From Gammaproteobacteria bacterium (GTDB lineage Bacteria; Pseudomonadota; Gammaproteobacteria; UBA9214), in the NCBI GenBank assembly GCA_029864225.1, contig JAOTTU010000004.1:1-31219 (forward strand): a stretch of DNA of 31,219 bases, read 5' to 3'. Below the pieces are notes generated by a model, which did not search any database, was not told where the DNA came from, and saw only the letters and a program-made list of their open reading frames with translations. The translations under genes and the position numbers were made by a program. This document shows positions 1 to 8,295 of the stretch, one piece after another. Position 1 is the stretch's first letter, and every line of letters begins with the position of its first letter.

Positions 1-292
1 ATTCTCTGATCTGTGTATTTAATGATCATTCTCAACCAAAGAAACCACGCAGATTAATACATCAGTCCTAATAGAAAGATAGTGGTTATATGGGTTATTA
101 CGTATTGCAGGGACTGATCAGCAACCAATCGGAAGTGATGATGCAAATCCTGGAGTAAATAACTTTATACGATTGCAGCCGCCGAAGGATAGAATAGAGC
201 AGGAAATAGTCACCTGACTAAATTACTCAAGAATTATTCCAGCGACGGTCTGAATGGATCGAGACCCGTCAATAAGCATTGAACAATCAGGG
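1..292. other. Intergenic left edge, no gene seen
   Basis: This stretch is moderately AT-rich with no open frame that has a convincing start and ribosome site. It contains a 10-bp palindrome, AATGATCATT, at 21-30. It lies downstream of the minus-strand gene ending at 293, so it may hold that gene's 3' end or the regulatory region of a gene outside the window. Confidence 0.5.
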
Positions 293-682
293 CTACCAGT
301 CGAACTTTAGCTTGAACATCAATGCCCGTTTCTCCTCGGCCAGGTTCTCGAATTCCACTGCCATGGTCTTGCTTTTGTTTATATGGAAGCTTGTACTACT
401 GGTTGCCAGACCAACGGCCGCACCCAGGAGGTTAATGCCCATTTCCGGCACCCGCAGTGAAGTAAGTCTTTCCTGAGAGTAGGATGTCAGGGCACGGCGT
501 GCCAGGCGGAGATTATTCCGGGATATCTCACTGTAATCTTCAGGCGTCATCTGGGGGTTGACCGGTTGCCATTGATCGCGGTCGGTCCCGATGTTGACCA
601 GCCGCATATCCCTGTCTTCTGCATAAGCCATATTGCTCACGGCCAGCAACAGGGCGAGTACCCATCCCGATGTGCGCGACAT
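293..682 (-). CDS. Small secreted protein of unknown function
   Basis: A 129-residue protein that I do not recognise. Residues 1-21 look like a Sec signal peptide: a short basic start (MSRTSGW), a hydrophobic core (VLALLLAVSNM) and an AYA-E cleavage site. The mature part is polar with several basic helices, includes a Gly/Ala-rich stretch around residues 85-95 (NLLGAAVGLATS) that could insert in a membrane, and ends in an aromatic FDW, which is common in exported envelope proteins. The ATG start at 682 is preceded by a GAGGAAA ribosome site at about 9 bases. It has no close partner: the next gene on this strand is about 600 bases upstream. The perfect palindrome at 741-756 lies in its upstream region. 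Function is unknown. Confidence 0.7.
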   Translation of the reverse strand: MSRTSGWVLALLLAVSNMAYAEDRDMRLVNIGTDRDQWQPVNPQMTPEDYSEISRNNLRLARRALTSYSQERLTSLRVPEMGINLLGAAVGLATSSTSFHINKSKTMAVEFENLAEEKRALMFKLKFDW

Positions 683-740
683 TATGGATTTCCTCAGGTG
701 ATAACTATTACTTAAATTCCTCTGTTCGCAGTTTAATTTC

Positions 741-756
741 CATGACCCAAGTCATG
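741..756. promoter_or_regulatory. 16-bp inverted repeat, possible operator
   Basis: CATGAC-CCAA-GTCATG is a perfect inverted repeat with 6-bp arms. It lies about 60 bases upstream of the start of the secreted protein at 682. On the plus strand it is followed by TTTTTG, so it also resembles a short terminator, but there is no plus-strand gene for it to end. An operator for the minus-strand gene is an equally likely reading. Confidence 0.35.
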
Positions 757-822
757 TTTTTGACAAAAATACCTTCGGGCCTGTTACGACCAATTATTAA
801 GGAAGCTCTATTAATTATTATC

Positions 823-912
823 CCGTCATCCCGGCGAAGGCCGGGATCCAGTAACCGACTGAATTTTATGAACTGGATTCCGGCACTCAGCTCCGCTCCG
901 GCCGGTATGACG
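823..912. repeat. Palindromic intergenic repeat (REP/MITE-like)
   Basis: The two ends are imperfect inverted copies. CGTCATCCCGGC on the left matches GCCGGTATGACG read in reverse on the right, and GCCGGGATCCAG (839-850) matches CTGGATTCCGGC. The left arm itself folds as CCCGGC-GAA-GGCCGGG. The 'GTCATCCCGGCGAAGGCCGGGATCCAG'-type core resembles palindromic repeats scattered between genes in many proteobacteria, a resemblance from memory. It lies in a 604-base gap with no gene. I see only one copy in this window. Confidence 0.6.
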
Positions 913-1286
913 ACACATCAGAGGTTCCTTATATTATTAGATTATTTAGCACAATATTCGATTTTCCCCTTAACCGCACACCCAATCCTCTGAAGCATAT
1001 CACCCGCCTTCGGATGGCCGGACAATGCAAGTCCCGATCCGCAAGAAGGTGCGACAGTTGGTTTCAGGCGTTCCGGTGGGCGGCGAGATGCTTCCCTGTC
1101 TCGACCGGATCCGGTTTTGCCCCCCCTCCCCCGGCTCTGGCGGGCTGGTCTTCAGCAGGACCAGGCGGAATCTGGTGCCTGACCAATATAACTCATCGAG
1201 AGCTCTATTTGGATCCAGGCTGTGTGAAATCTCGACAATCCCCGTTAATTCAGTGTGAAGATTTTGGCAGCGACCATGAGCCTACG
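913..1286. other. Gene-poor gap, nothing supported
   Basis: Together with 683-822 this makes a gap of about 600 bases between the secreted protein and the DUF1232 gene. Overlapping open frames on the plus strand (1014-1361 and 1025-1258) have no ribosome site, no recognisable motif and low-complexity composition. I treat them as non-coding. A decayed gene cannot be excluded. Confidence 0.45.
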
Positions 1287-1568
1287 TTAGCGATCAGCAG
1301 TATTTATTCTGGCTTCACGTTTCACATCGGCTGGAACAAACATGATGGCGAGACCAATTAGAGCAGAGACAATAAGCAGGTCATCAAGATGACCTATCAC
1401 AGGGAGGAAGTCCGGGATAATGTCGATGGGAGTTGCAAGGTAGACAATCGCGAGACCGATCAGCCACCTGGAGATGCGCGGTGTGCGGGGATGTGAAGCC
1501 ACTGCCCGATAGTAGGTCGCGTGCCGCTTGAATCCGTTGGTGAGTGATTTCCATCGGCCCATTTTCAA
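1287..1568 (-). CDS. DUF1232 (YkvA-type) membrane protein
   Basis: A 93-residue protein matching the DUF1232 family. The signature TPIDIIPDFLPVIGHLDDL occupies roughly residues 46-64, inside a hydrophobic hairpin: one segment at about 36-47 (IGLAIVYLA) and another at about 65-79 (LIVSALIGLAIMFVP). The N-terminus is basic, so it is probably cytoplasmic. Family members are small membrane proteins with no firmly assigned biochemical role. The longest reading starts at TTG (1568); ATG two codons later at 1562 is equally plausible, and neither has a clear ribosome site. The gene stands alone, about 250 bases downstream of uup on the same strand, so it could also be read from the uup transcript. 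Confidence 0.8.
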   Translation of the reverse strand: MKMGRWKSLTNGFKRHATYYRAVASHPRTPRISRWLIGLAIVYLATPIDIIPDFLPVIGHLDDLLIVSALIGLAIMFVPADVKREARINTADR

Positions 1569-1776
1569 ATCATCACTGTATTCGAGAACGGTACCTTTTT
1601 CACAAGCGCTGTAATGACAAACATCGCGATTCTTAACGGCATGAACATGATGACTATCCTTGTATATGGCAAGAACTATGCGGCCTTACGTTTAAGCTAA
1701 GGGGTCGCGTGTTTTATGCACGGTCCTGGGTGAAACACGTACTTGGGCACCTTAATATGACAGGGCCTTCGGGAAA

Positions 1777-1813
1777 CCGGTGATCTCCCCGGCCTGCTGG
1801 AGTGCATCACCGG
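1777..1813 (-). terminator. Inverted repeat after uup, weak terminator candidate
   Basis: ATCACCGG and CCGGTGAT form an 8-bp stem around a 21-base GC-rich loop, just past the uup stop. Read on the minus strand the second arm is followed by TTTCCC, so it is terminator-like but lacks a real U-tract. Confidence 0.35.
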
Positions 1814-1826
1814 CAGGTCGGGGCAC

Positions 1827-3725
1827 TCACCCGCTCGTCAGCGCCTCGAGTACCTCCCAGCGAATATAGCAGGCCTCAAGTTCACCTCTAACCGATTCCA
1901 GGCGCTCCAGGGTCGCGGCGATGCCATCACCCGATTGCTGATAGAACCCGGGATCGCTGACGTTCGCCTGCAACCCGGCCTGTTCCGCTTCCAGCGCCTC
2001 TATCCTTGCAGGCAGGGTGTCCAGTTCTCGCTGATCCTTGTAGGACAGCTTGCGCGGTTTCCCCGCCGGCAGTTCCGTCCCGGCCGTCGCAGTCTGCTTT
2101 TCCGCCTTCGTTGCAACTGAGGATTTCCCGGTCTTGCGCTGGCGCAGCCAGTCGCTGTAGCCGCCAACGTATTCGCCGATGCGGCCATCCCCCTCGAAGA
2201 CCAGCGTACTGGTCACGACATTATCAAGGAAGGCACGGTCGTGACTTACCAGCAACAGGGTGCCCTGATAATCCATCAGCAGCTCCTCCAACAACTCCAG
2301 TGTTTCCACATCGAGGTCATTGGTGGGTTCGTCGAGTATCAACAGGTTCGCCGGCTGGGCAAACAGCCGCGCCAGCAGCAGGCGGTTGCGCTCGCCGCCG
2401 GACAGGGTGCTCACGGGCGATTGCAGGCGTTGCGCGGGAAACAGGAAATCCTGCAGGTACCCGGCCACGTGCCGGCTACGACCATTGATGGTCACCCGCT
2501 GACTGCCCTCACCGACGCTGTCCATCACCGAGGCAGCCGGGTTCAACTGGGCACGCTGTTGGTCGAAATACGCGCTCCGCAGTCGGGTACCACGCTGGAT
2601 GCGGCCGCGATCGGGGGTTAGTTCGCCCACCAGCAGCTTGATCAAGGTGGACTTGCCGGCACCGTTCGGCCCGATGATGCCCACGCGGTCGCCACGCAGG
2701 ATGCTCGCCGAGAAGTCCCGGATGACCGTATGCTCGCCAAAACTGAAGTTGACGTCTTCGGCTTCGAATATCAGCTTGCCGGAGTGCTCCCCCTCTTCCA
2801 TCCGCAGGTTCACCTTGCCGATCCGGTCGCGGCGCAGGCGGCGCTGTTCCCGCAGGGCCTTGAGCGCACGCACCCGGCCCTCGTTACGGGTGCGGCGTGC
2901 CTTGATGCCCTGGCGGATCCAGGCCTCTTCCTGGGAAAGCCTCTTCTCGAATTGTGCGTTGTGCCGGGCCTCTGCTCCGAGCTGCTCCGCCTTGCGGCGC
3001 ACATAGTCGTCGTAGTTGCCCGGCCACGAGGTCAGCTGCCCGCGGTCCAGCTCGATAATGCGTGTCGCCAGTCGGCGCACGAAGGCGCGATCGTGGCTGA
3101 TGAACATCAGCGCACCGGAAAAATCCGCCATGAAATCTTCCAGCCACGTGATCGCATCGATGTCCAGGTGGTTGGTGGGCTCGTCCAGCAACAGCACATC
3201 CGGTTCACAAACCAGCGCGCGCGCCAGCATCACCCGCCGTCGCCATCCCCCGGAGAGCGACGGGAAGGCGGCATCACCATCCAGGCCCAGGCGCGACAGC
3301 ACCGTCTCGACCCGCTGCTCCAGCTGCCAGCCGCCGGCGGCCTCGAGCTCGTGCTGCAGCCCGGCGAGGCGCTCGAGGGCGGCCGGGGTGTGCGCCTGTT
3401 CCAGGGCGCTCGCCGTGTGGTGATATTCGGAAATCAACTGGCCCAGTTCGGGCATCCCCCCGGCCACGACATCGAAGACGGAATCATCACTGTCGAGGGC
3501 AACATCCTGCGCCAGGTAGGCGATGCGGGTCGCCGAGCGCACCCATAGACTGCCATCATCCGGCACGATCTCGCCGCTGAGGATGCGCATCAGGGTCGAC
3601 TTGCCCTCGCCGTTGCGTCCCACCAGGCAAACGCGCTCACCCCGGCGCAACTCCAGGACCGCCTCATCCAGCAGGGGGCGGTGGCCAAAGGCCAGGGAAA
3701 CCTTGTCCAGGCGCAGCAGGGGCAT
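1827..3725 (-). CDS. uup: ABC-F ATPase Uup
   Basis: A cytoplasmic tandem ATPase of the ABC-F family, which acts on ribosomes or nucleic acid rather than in transport; Uup is linked in E. coli to transposon excision and ribosome-associated functions. Both ATPase halves look intact. The first has Walker A GRNGEGKST (36-44), signature LSGGWRRR and Walker B LLLDEPTNHLD. The second has GPNGAGKST, LSGGERNR and LILDEPTNDLD. A charged, Arg-rich linker separates them, and the last ~80 residues (from KPRKLSYKDQRELD) form the coiled-coil Uup C-terminal domain that binds DNA, which argues for Uup over other ABC-F members. Starting at MPLLRL gives 632 residues, the usual size. An upstream in-frame GTG (3779) would add 18 residues unlike the family and lacks ribosome-site spacing. 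It ends a minus-strand series starting near 9966. Confidence 0.93.
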   Translation of the reverse strand: MPLLRLDKVSLAFGHRPLLDEAVLELRRGERVCLVGRNGEGKSTLMRILSGEIVPDDGSLWVRSATRIAYLAQDVALDSDDSVFDVVAGGMPELGQLISEYHHTASALEQAHTPAALERLAGLQHELEAAGGWQLEQRVETVLSRLGLDGDAAFPSLSGGWRRRVMLARALVCEPDVLLLDEPTNHLDIDAITWLEDFMADFSGALMFISHDRAFVRRLATRIIELDRGQLTSWPGNYDDYVRRKAEQLGAEARHNAQFEKRLSQEEAWIRQGIKARRTRNEGRVRALKALREQRRLRRDRIGKVNLRMEEGEHSGKLIFEAEDVNFSFGEHTVIRDFSASILRGDRVGIIGPNGAGKSTLIKLLVGELTPDRGRIQRGTRLRSAYFDQQRAQLNPAASVMDSVGEGSQRVTINGRSRHVAGYLQDFLFPAQRLQSPVSTLSGGERNRLLLARLFAQPANLLILDEPTNDLDVETLELLEELLMDYQGTLLLVSHDRAFLDNVVTSTLVFEGDGRIGEYVGGYSDWLRQRKTGKSSVATKAEKQTATAGTELPAGKPRKLSYKDQRELDTLPARIEALEAEQAGLQANVSDPGFYQQSGDGIAATLERLESVRGELEACYIRWEVLEALTSG

Positions 3726-3846
3726 GTGGCTAGCGGGTGGTTGACTAATCGGGTATGAACGAAAAAAACCGGTGATCACTCCGCGTCATTCTAGCGCAAG
3801 CGGCAGGGGATGGCGCGCCCCGCAGCGGGACGTTGTCTCCGGGGCC

Positions 3847-4899
3847 TTATTTCCAATCGGCAATGAATACATTGGTCTCACCCTTCACCTTGCCGAAGCG
3901 GTTGGAGGCAAATACCAGCTGTTTGCCGTCATGAGAGAACATCGGAAAGCCGTCGAAACCTTCGTAGGTGGTGATGCGCTCGGTCACTCGCGTCTCGACA
4001 TCAATCAAGTAAAGGTCGAAGTTGCGCCCCTTCGGGTCATGCATATTGGACGAAAAGATGATGCGCCGGCCATCGGGGTGCCAGTAGGGACCGAAATTGG
4101 CCGCCCCGTTGCGGGTAATCTGGATAGGCTTGCGCTCCTCGAGGTTCATAATGAACAGCTCAAGCTTGCCGGGCCGGATCAGGCCCTCGGCCAACAGTTC
4201 CCGGTAAGCCTCCAGCGCCTGTCCGCCGGGGCGGGAGGCACGCCAGGTGATCCATTTGCCGTCCAGGGAGAAAAACGCCCCGCCGTCATACCCGGGGGCG
4301 TGGGTCAGCTGCTCCACGCCGCTGCCGTCCGGGTTCATCAGATAGAGTTCCAGGTCGCCGCTGCGCAGCGAGGTAAACACGATTTTGTCGCCCTGGGGCG
4401 AGTACACAGCCTCGGCATCGTAGCCCTCGGTCCGGGTTAAGGGCATGGGAGCTTCGCCCTCGGGACCGGCCGTGAAGATGTCATAGCCGCTGTACAGAGG
4501 CCATACATAACCACGCGAGTGGTCCGGCCGGGGCGGGCACTGCGTGTGTTCGAGGTGGGTCGAGGCATAGATGATCGACCGGTTATCAGGCGCAATAAAC
4601 GCGCACGTGGTCGCGCCCTTTCCGGAAGACACCTGGCGCACCTGGCTACCATCGGTTTGCATGCGAAAGATCGCGTCGCACAGCAGCCCATCGCGCGTGG
4701 ACTGGAAGATCAGCTCGCGGCCGTCATGGGAAAAATAGGCTTCCGCATTCTGACCACCGAAGGTGAGCTGGCGGAGGCTGGCAAGGTGTCCCTCTCCGGC
4801 AAAGGCCAGCTCCGGGGCGGGTGTGCCATCGGCCCACACCCCGGCTGCCAGCGTAGCCACTGTGGTGGCGATGATTGCCGTGAATCTACGCATCATCAT
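3847..4899 (-). CDS. Secreted TolB-like PD40 beta-propeller protein
   Basis: A 350-residue exported protein starting with three consecutive ATG codons (MMMRRF). A GGGGAA ribosome site lies just upstream. The signal peptide spans about residues 1-23 (AAGVWA-D). The rest is a series of WD40-like PD40 (TolB C-terminal type) blades, recognisable by repeats such as FSHDGRELIFQSTRDG, YSPQGDKIVFTSLRSGDLELY, FSLDGKWITWRAS, WHPDGRRIIFSSN and FSHDGKQLVFASNRFG. It has no TolB N-terminal domain, so it is not TolB itself. The gene follows the peptidase fusion by 26 bases on the same strand, so the two are probably co-transcribed. Propellers of this kind often sit beside or inside secreted peptidases, and a role as a partner or substrate-gating module of the neighbouring peptidase is my inference. 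Confidence 0.8.
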   Translation of the reverse strand: MMMRRFTAIIATTVATLAAGVWADGTPAPELAFAGEGHLASLRQLTFGGQNAEAYFSHDGRELIFQSTRDGLLCDAIFRMQTDGSQVRQVSSGKGATTCAFIAPDNRSIIYASTHLEHTQCPPRPDHSRGYVWPLYSGYDIFTAGPEGEAPMPLTRTEGYDAEAVYSPQGDKIVFTSLRSGDLELYLMNPDGSGVEQLTHAPGYDGGAFFSLDGKWITWRASRPGGQALEAYRELLAEGLIRPGKLELFIMNLEERKPIQITRNGAANFGPYWHPDGRRIIFSSNMHDPKGRNFDLYLIDVETRVTERITTYEGFDGFPMFSHDGKQLVFASNRFGKVKGETNVFIADWK

Positions 4900-4925
4900 T
4901 GCGTGTATTCCCCTGTTCTCAAATG

Positions 4926-7900
4926 TCAGCGCATGATCACCCGGGCCGTGGTCCGGGCGTCGGCACCCTTGCGTTGATAGCGGATCCTGAGCTCGTCGCC
5001 CGGATTCAGTTGATTCAGTACCCGCGCGTAGTCGCGCAGGTCGTTGACCGCTGTTTCATTCAGCTCGAGGATGATATCGCCCGCCTCGAGTCCGGCCTGC
5101 GCGGCCGGTGTTCCGGCACCCACCCCGTCGAGGCGCACCCCTGCCCCGCCCCAGGCGTAATCCGGTAGCGTGCCCAGGCTCACCCGGCGTGGTGTTTCCG
5201 CCGCTGTTGCCTCGATGCCCTGTTGTGTCCCACCCGGCATGGCGCTCAGGGGCTGCGACCGCTGTCCGAGGTAGTCCGCCGTCTCTTTCAGTACCCCGGC
5301 AACCTTTGCCAGCCCCGTGCTATCGATGCGTTCCGGGGTATCACCAGGGCGGTGGAAATCCGCATGGGCGCCGCTGAAGAACTGCACGGCCGGCACACCG
5401 GCGGCAATGAAGCTGGCCTGGTCGCTGGACCCGATATCATCGGCCACCTCGCGCACCGGGACCCCGGTGACGTAGCCGGCCCCGCGCAGGATGTGCACCC
5501 ATTCAGCCGCTGTGCCGGTACCGAACACCATCAGTGGCTGTTCCCCGAGACGTCCGACGGTATCGAGGTTGAGCATCGCGATCATCTTCTCCACCGGGTA
5601 GCCGCCGGCAGCGGCCTGCTGCAGGTAATGCCGGGACCCCAGACGACCGCTCTCCTCGCCGGTAAAGGCAACAAAGATGATGCTGCGCGGGCGCGGCTGG
5701 CCGGCCAGCACCCGTGCCAGCTCCAGCATCACTGCCACACCGCTGGCATTGTCATCGGCGCCGGGGTGCAGGCGGCCCCGGTCTTCGGTACGCGCCCCGG
5801 TTTCCCCGTGACCGAGGTGGTCGTAGTGGGCACCGATCACCAGGCTCTCGCCGGACCGCTGCGGGTCGTAGCCGGGCAGGATGCCGATGACATTCATCAG
5901 GGTGACTCCTGCCTGGGATCCGCTCCCCGGGACATGCCAGGACTGCAGGAAGGCATCACTGCCTGCAGCACCCGGCTGCAGGCCGGCGGCCCTGAACTGC
6001 GCGGTGATGTACGCCGCGGCCCGCTCCAGTCCCGGCGAACCGAGACCCCGGCCCTGCAGGGATTCGGATGCCAATACCTCGATGTCACGCTGCATGCGGG
6101 TGGTCGAGAACTGCGCCCGTGGCTCGGCCAGCGGGGCACGCGGTGCCAGGCGCGCCTGCCCGGAGGTCTCTGCCAGCGTGACAGACAGCGGTGAATCCAC
6201 CACCGGCCACTGCCCCTTGAGGACATTGGTCGGCTCCGTGCCGGTAAAGGCGAGGTAGCTGTAGCGCCCGTAGTGCGGCAGCTTGCGGCCCAGTCCCGCC
6301 AAGGCCGCGGGCTCATCCGCGGCCAGCCAGCCCAGCGCCTGGTCGGGATTGGCGGGGTGCCGCGCCATGACGACCACGGCGTGTTGCGCACGCGACAGCG
6401 GCGTCGCGTCGATCACCAGTGTGTCGTCCGCGTCGCTGAAGGCATAGTCCCTGAGGGCGCGGACCGGCTGATCGCGAAAGCGGTTGTCCCAGCCGAACAG
6501 CCACACCGCGCGGTCATCCGGCAGCTGCTCGAGGTCATGGTCCACGACGATGCTGAATTTTTCCGGATCACCCGCCTGCCAGGCAGCGGCCAGCGCGTCG
6601 TAGGCCGTGCGCAGCGCCGCCGGTGCCGCGGCCGGCAGCACCATCAGGACTCGATCGGCCCCCATGGCCTGGCTGATGGCCGGCGGGATCTCGTTGCGAT
6701 CCAGGCGCCGGAACAGGTCGAACTCGGGATCGATGTCGAGCCGCAGGGGCCTGGCCGGCAGTTCCAGTTCCAGGACCTGGTTTGCTTTATCCACCACCAG
6801 CACGTCCTGCCAGGCCTTCTCCCGGCCTTCCAGCTGCACAGCCACCGGCACCCGCAGGGTGTAGGCCGCACCCGGCTGGGTCTGTTCGAGCCGGGCGGTG
6901 AGCCGAAAACCGGCACCGGTATCCTGTGCCTCGGCATGCGTGACCCGCAGCGCCGGGGCCCCGCTGCGTTCCACCCACTGTTCGAAGAAGGCCTGCAGCG
7001 GCTGCCCGGCCACGCCGCTGAAAACGGCTGCCACGTCCGCAAAACCAGTCACCCGGTAGCGCTGCTGCCGGTAGAGTGTCTGCAGCCCCTGTTTGAACAC
7101 CGCGTCCCCCAGTTGCCGGCGCAGCATGTGGAACAGCATAAGCGTCTTGCCGTAACCGACGGCCTCGCTCGCTGCACTGTGGCGGCTGCGAAAGGCGGTC
7201 AGGGGAAATTCCTGCCGGTGGCGCACGTAATCGGTGTATTTCTGCAGCACACCGCGGCGGTAGTCGGCACCCTGTCCGCGCTGTTCCTTGATCAGGTGAT
7301 CGGCGAGGTAGCTGGTCAGGCCCTCGGCCCAGTTACCACTCCGGTAGTCGACGTAGACACTGTTGCCCCACCAGTTGTGCAGGATCTCGTGGGGATAGGA
7401 GGAATGCAGGATGAAGGGAAAGCGGATCACCTTCGGCCCGAGCAGGGTAAACGAGGGCATGCCATAGCCGGTCTCCCAAAAGTTTTCCACCAGCGCGAAC
7501 TTGGTATAGGGATAGGGCCCGATCAGGTCGTTGTAGAGCTGCACGTACTCGGCCGTGGCATCCAGGTATTGCTCTGCCAGCGCCGGGTCGGGCTCGCGCA
7601 GCAGGACCATGGCCTGGACCCCGTCGGTCGTGCGGGTGTATTCGCTGAAGCGGCCGGCAACCAGGTAGATCTCCTCCTGCGGGGAGGCGCAGCGCCAGTG
7701 TTCCTGTAATGGCTGTTCACCGGCATCCCTTGCCAGGCGCTCGCCCTGGGTCATGCCGCTCCAGCCCGACGGAAGCTGCAAATGGAGATCAAAGCTGACC
7801 CGCTCTCCCGTGACCTGCGGGTACCAGTAACTCTGACCGGCAAGAAACACGCCGCGGGCATCAATCATCCCTGGCGTCTCGCGAAAACCGCGCGCGTACT

Positions 7901-8273
7901 CCTCGCCCTGCTGGCGCAAGGCATGGTGAATGCGACCCTGATAACGCAGCACGAAGCGCGCCTGCCCGGCAGGCAGGTCCACACGGTAACGGCGCGGGAC
8001 CATGTCGGCAGCGTGCGCTGTGATATTCAGCGCAGGCAGCGCCTTCAGCTGACCCGCACTGCCCACCAGTTCCGGGGCCAGGTCGGGATGCAAGTGGATT
8101 TCCAGGCTGGTGGCCGCGGTATCCGCACGGGTAATGGTGTCGGTCACCTTGATACTGTGCTGTTGCGGGTTGAGTTGCACCTCCAGCCGATGGTGCAGCT
8201 GTGCCTGCAGTGACAGCGGCAGCAGCAGGCAGGACGCCAGCAGCAGGTGCTGAAGGACGCGGTGCCTGGTCAT
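4926..8273 (-). CDS. M1-M28-PDZ secreted peptidase fusion
   Basis: An 1115-residue exported protein joining two zinc peptidase modules. The start MTRHRV (8273) has a GAGG ribosome site at about -10 and begins a signal peptide (LLLASCLLLPLSLQA-Q). The upstream in-frame start at 8309 would overlap chaN and spoil that signal. The N-terminal M1-like gluzincin domain carries HEILH at 295-299, with the downstream Glu (NWAEG) 17 residues after the second His, against 18 in classical M1 enzymes. After a less recognisable linker, an M28 aminopeptidase domain shows all metal-site motifs: GAHYDHLG (His816), HPGADDNASG, TGEESG, NLDTVG and ADFHRPGD. The last ~90 residues are a PDZ domain (AQAGLEAGDIILELNETAV). 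Likely periplasmic or extracellular protein turnover. Both active sites look complete. The gap to chaN is 22 bases. Confidence 0.9.
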   Translation of the reverse strand: MTRHRVLQHLLLASCLLLPLSLQAQLHHRLEVQLNPQQHSIKVTDTITRADTAATSLEIHLHPDLAPELVGSAGQLKALPALNITAHAADMVPRRYRVDLPAGQARFVLRYQGRIHHALRQQGEEYARGFRETPGMIDARGVFLAGQSYWYPQVTGERVSFDLHLQLPSGWSGMTQGERLARDAGEQPLQEHWRCASPQEEIYLVAGRFSEYTRTTDGVQAMVLLREPDPALAEQYLDATAEYVQLYNDLIGPYPYTKFALVENFWETGYGMPSFTLLGPKVIRFPFILHSSYPHEILHNWWGNSVYVDYRSGNWAEGLTSYLADHLIKEQRGQGADYRRGVLQKYTDYVRHRQEFPLTAFRSRHSAASEAVGYGKTLMLFHMLRRQLGDAVFKQGLQTLYRQQRYRVTGFADVAAVFSGVAGQPLQAFFEQWVERSGAPALRVTHAEAQDTGAGFRLTARLEQTQPGAAYTLRVPVAVQLEGREKAWQDVLVVDKANQVLELELPARPLRLDIDPEFDLFRRLDRNEIPPAISQAMGADRVLMVLPAAAPAALRTAYDALAAAWQAGDPEKFSIVVDHDLEQLPDDRAVWLFGWDNRFRDQPVRALRDYAFSDADDTLVIDATPLSRAQHAVVVMARHPANPDQALGWLAADEPAALAGLGRKLPHYGRYSYLAFTGTEPTNVLKGQWPVVDSPLSVTLAETSGQARLAPRAPLAEPRAQFSTTRMQRDIEVLASESLQGRGLGSPGLERAAAYITAQFRAAGLQPGAAGSDAFLQSWHVPGSGSQAGVTLMNVIGILPGYDPQRSGESLVIGAHYDHLGHGETGARTEDRGRLHPGADDNASGVAVMLELARVLAGQPRPRSIIFVAFTGEESGRLGSRHYLQQAAAGGYPVEKMIAMLNLDTVGRLGEQPLMVFGTGTAAEWVHILRGAGYVTGVPVREVADDIGSSDQASFIAAGVPAVQFFSGAHADFHRPGDTPERIDSTGLAKVAGVLKETADYLGQRSQPLSAMPGGTQQGIEATAAETPRRVSLGTLPDYAWGGAGVRLDGVGAGTPAAQAGLEAGDIILELNETAVNDLRDYARVLNQLNPGDELRIRYQRKGADARTTARVIMR

Positions 8274-8295
8274 GGCTACCTCATCCCTGCGCGGG

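Noticed and set aside
21..30. AATGATCATT as a Fur box
   Set aside because: It is too short and misses the 19-base Fur pattern by two central bases; no gene start lies close to it.
1014..1361. Two overlapping plus-strand frames in the gap before the DUF1232 gene
   Set aside because: No ribosome site, no motif, and the longer one overlaps the end of the real minus-strand gene at 1287.
6273..7709. Open frame of 478 codons on the plus strand
   Set aside because: It is antisense to the M1-M28-PDZ gene, with no recognisable domain or ribosome site.
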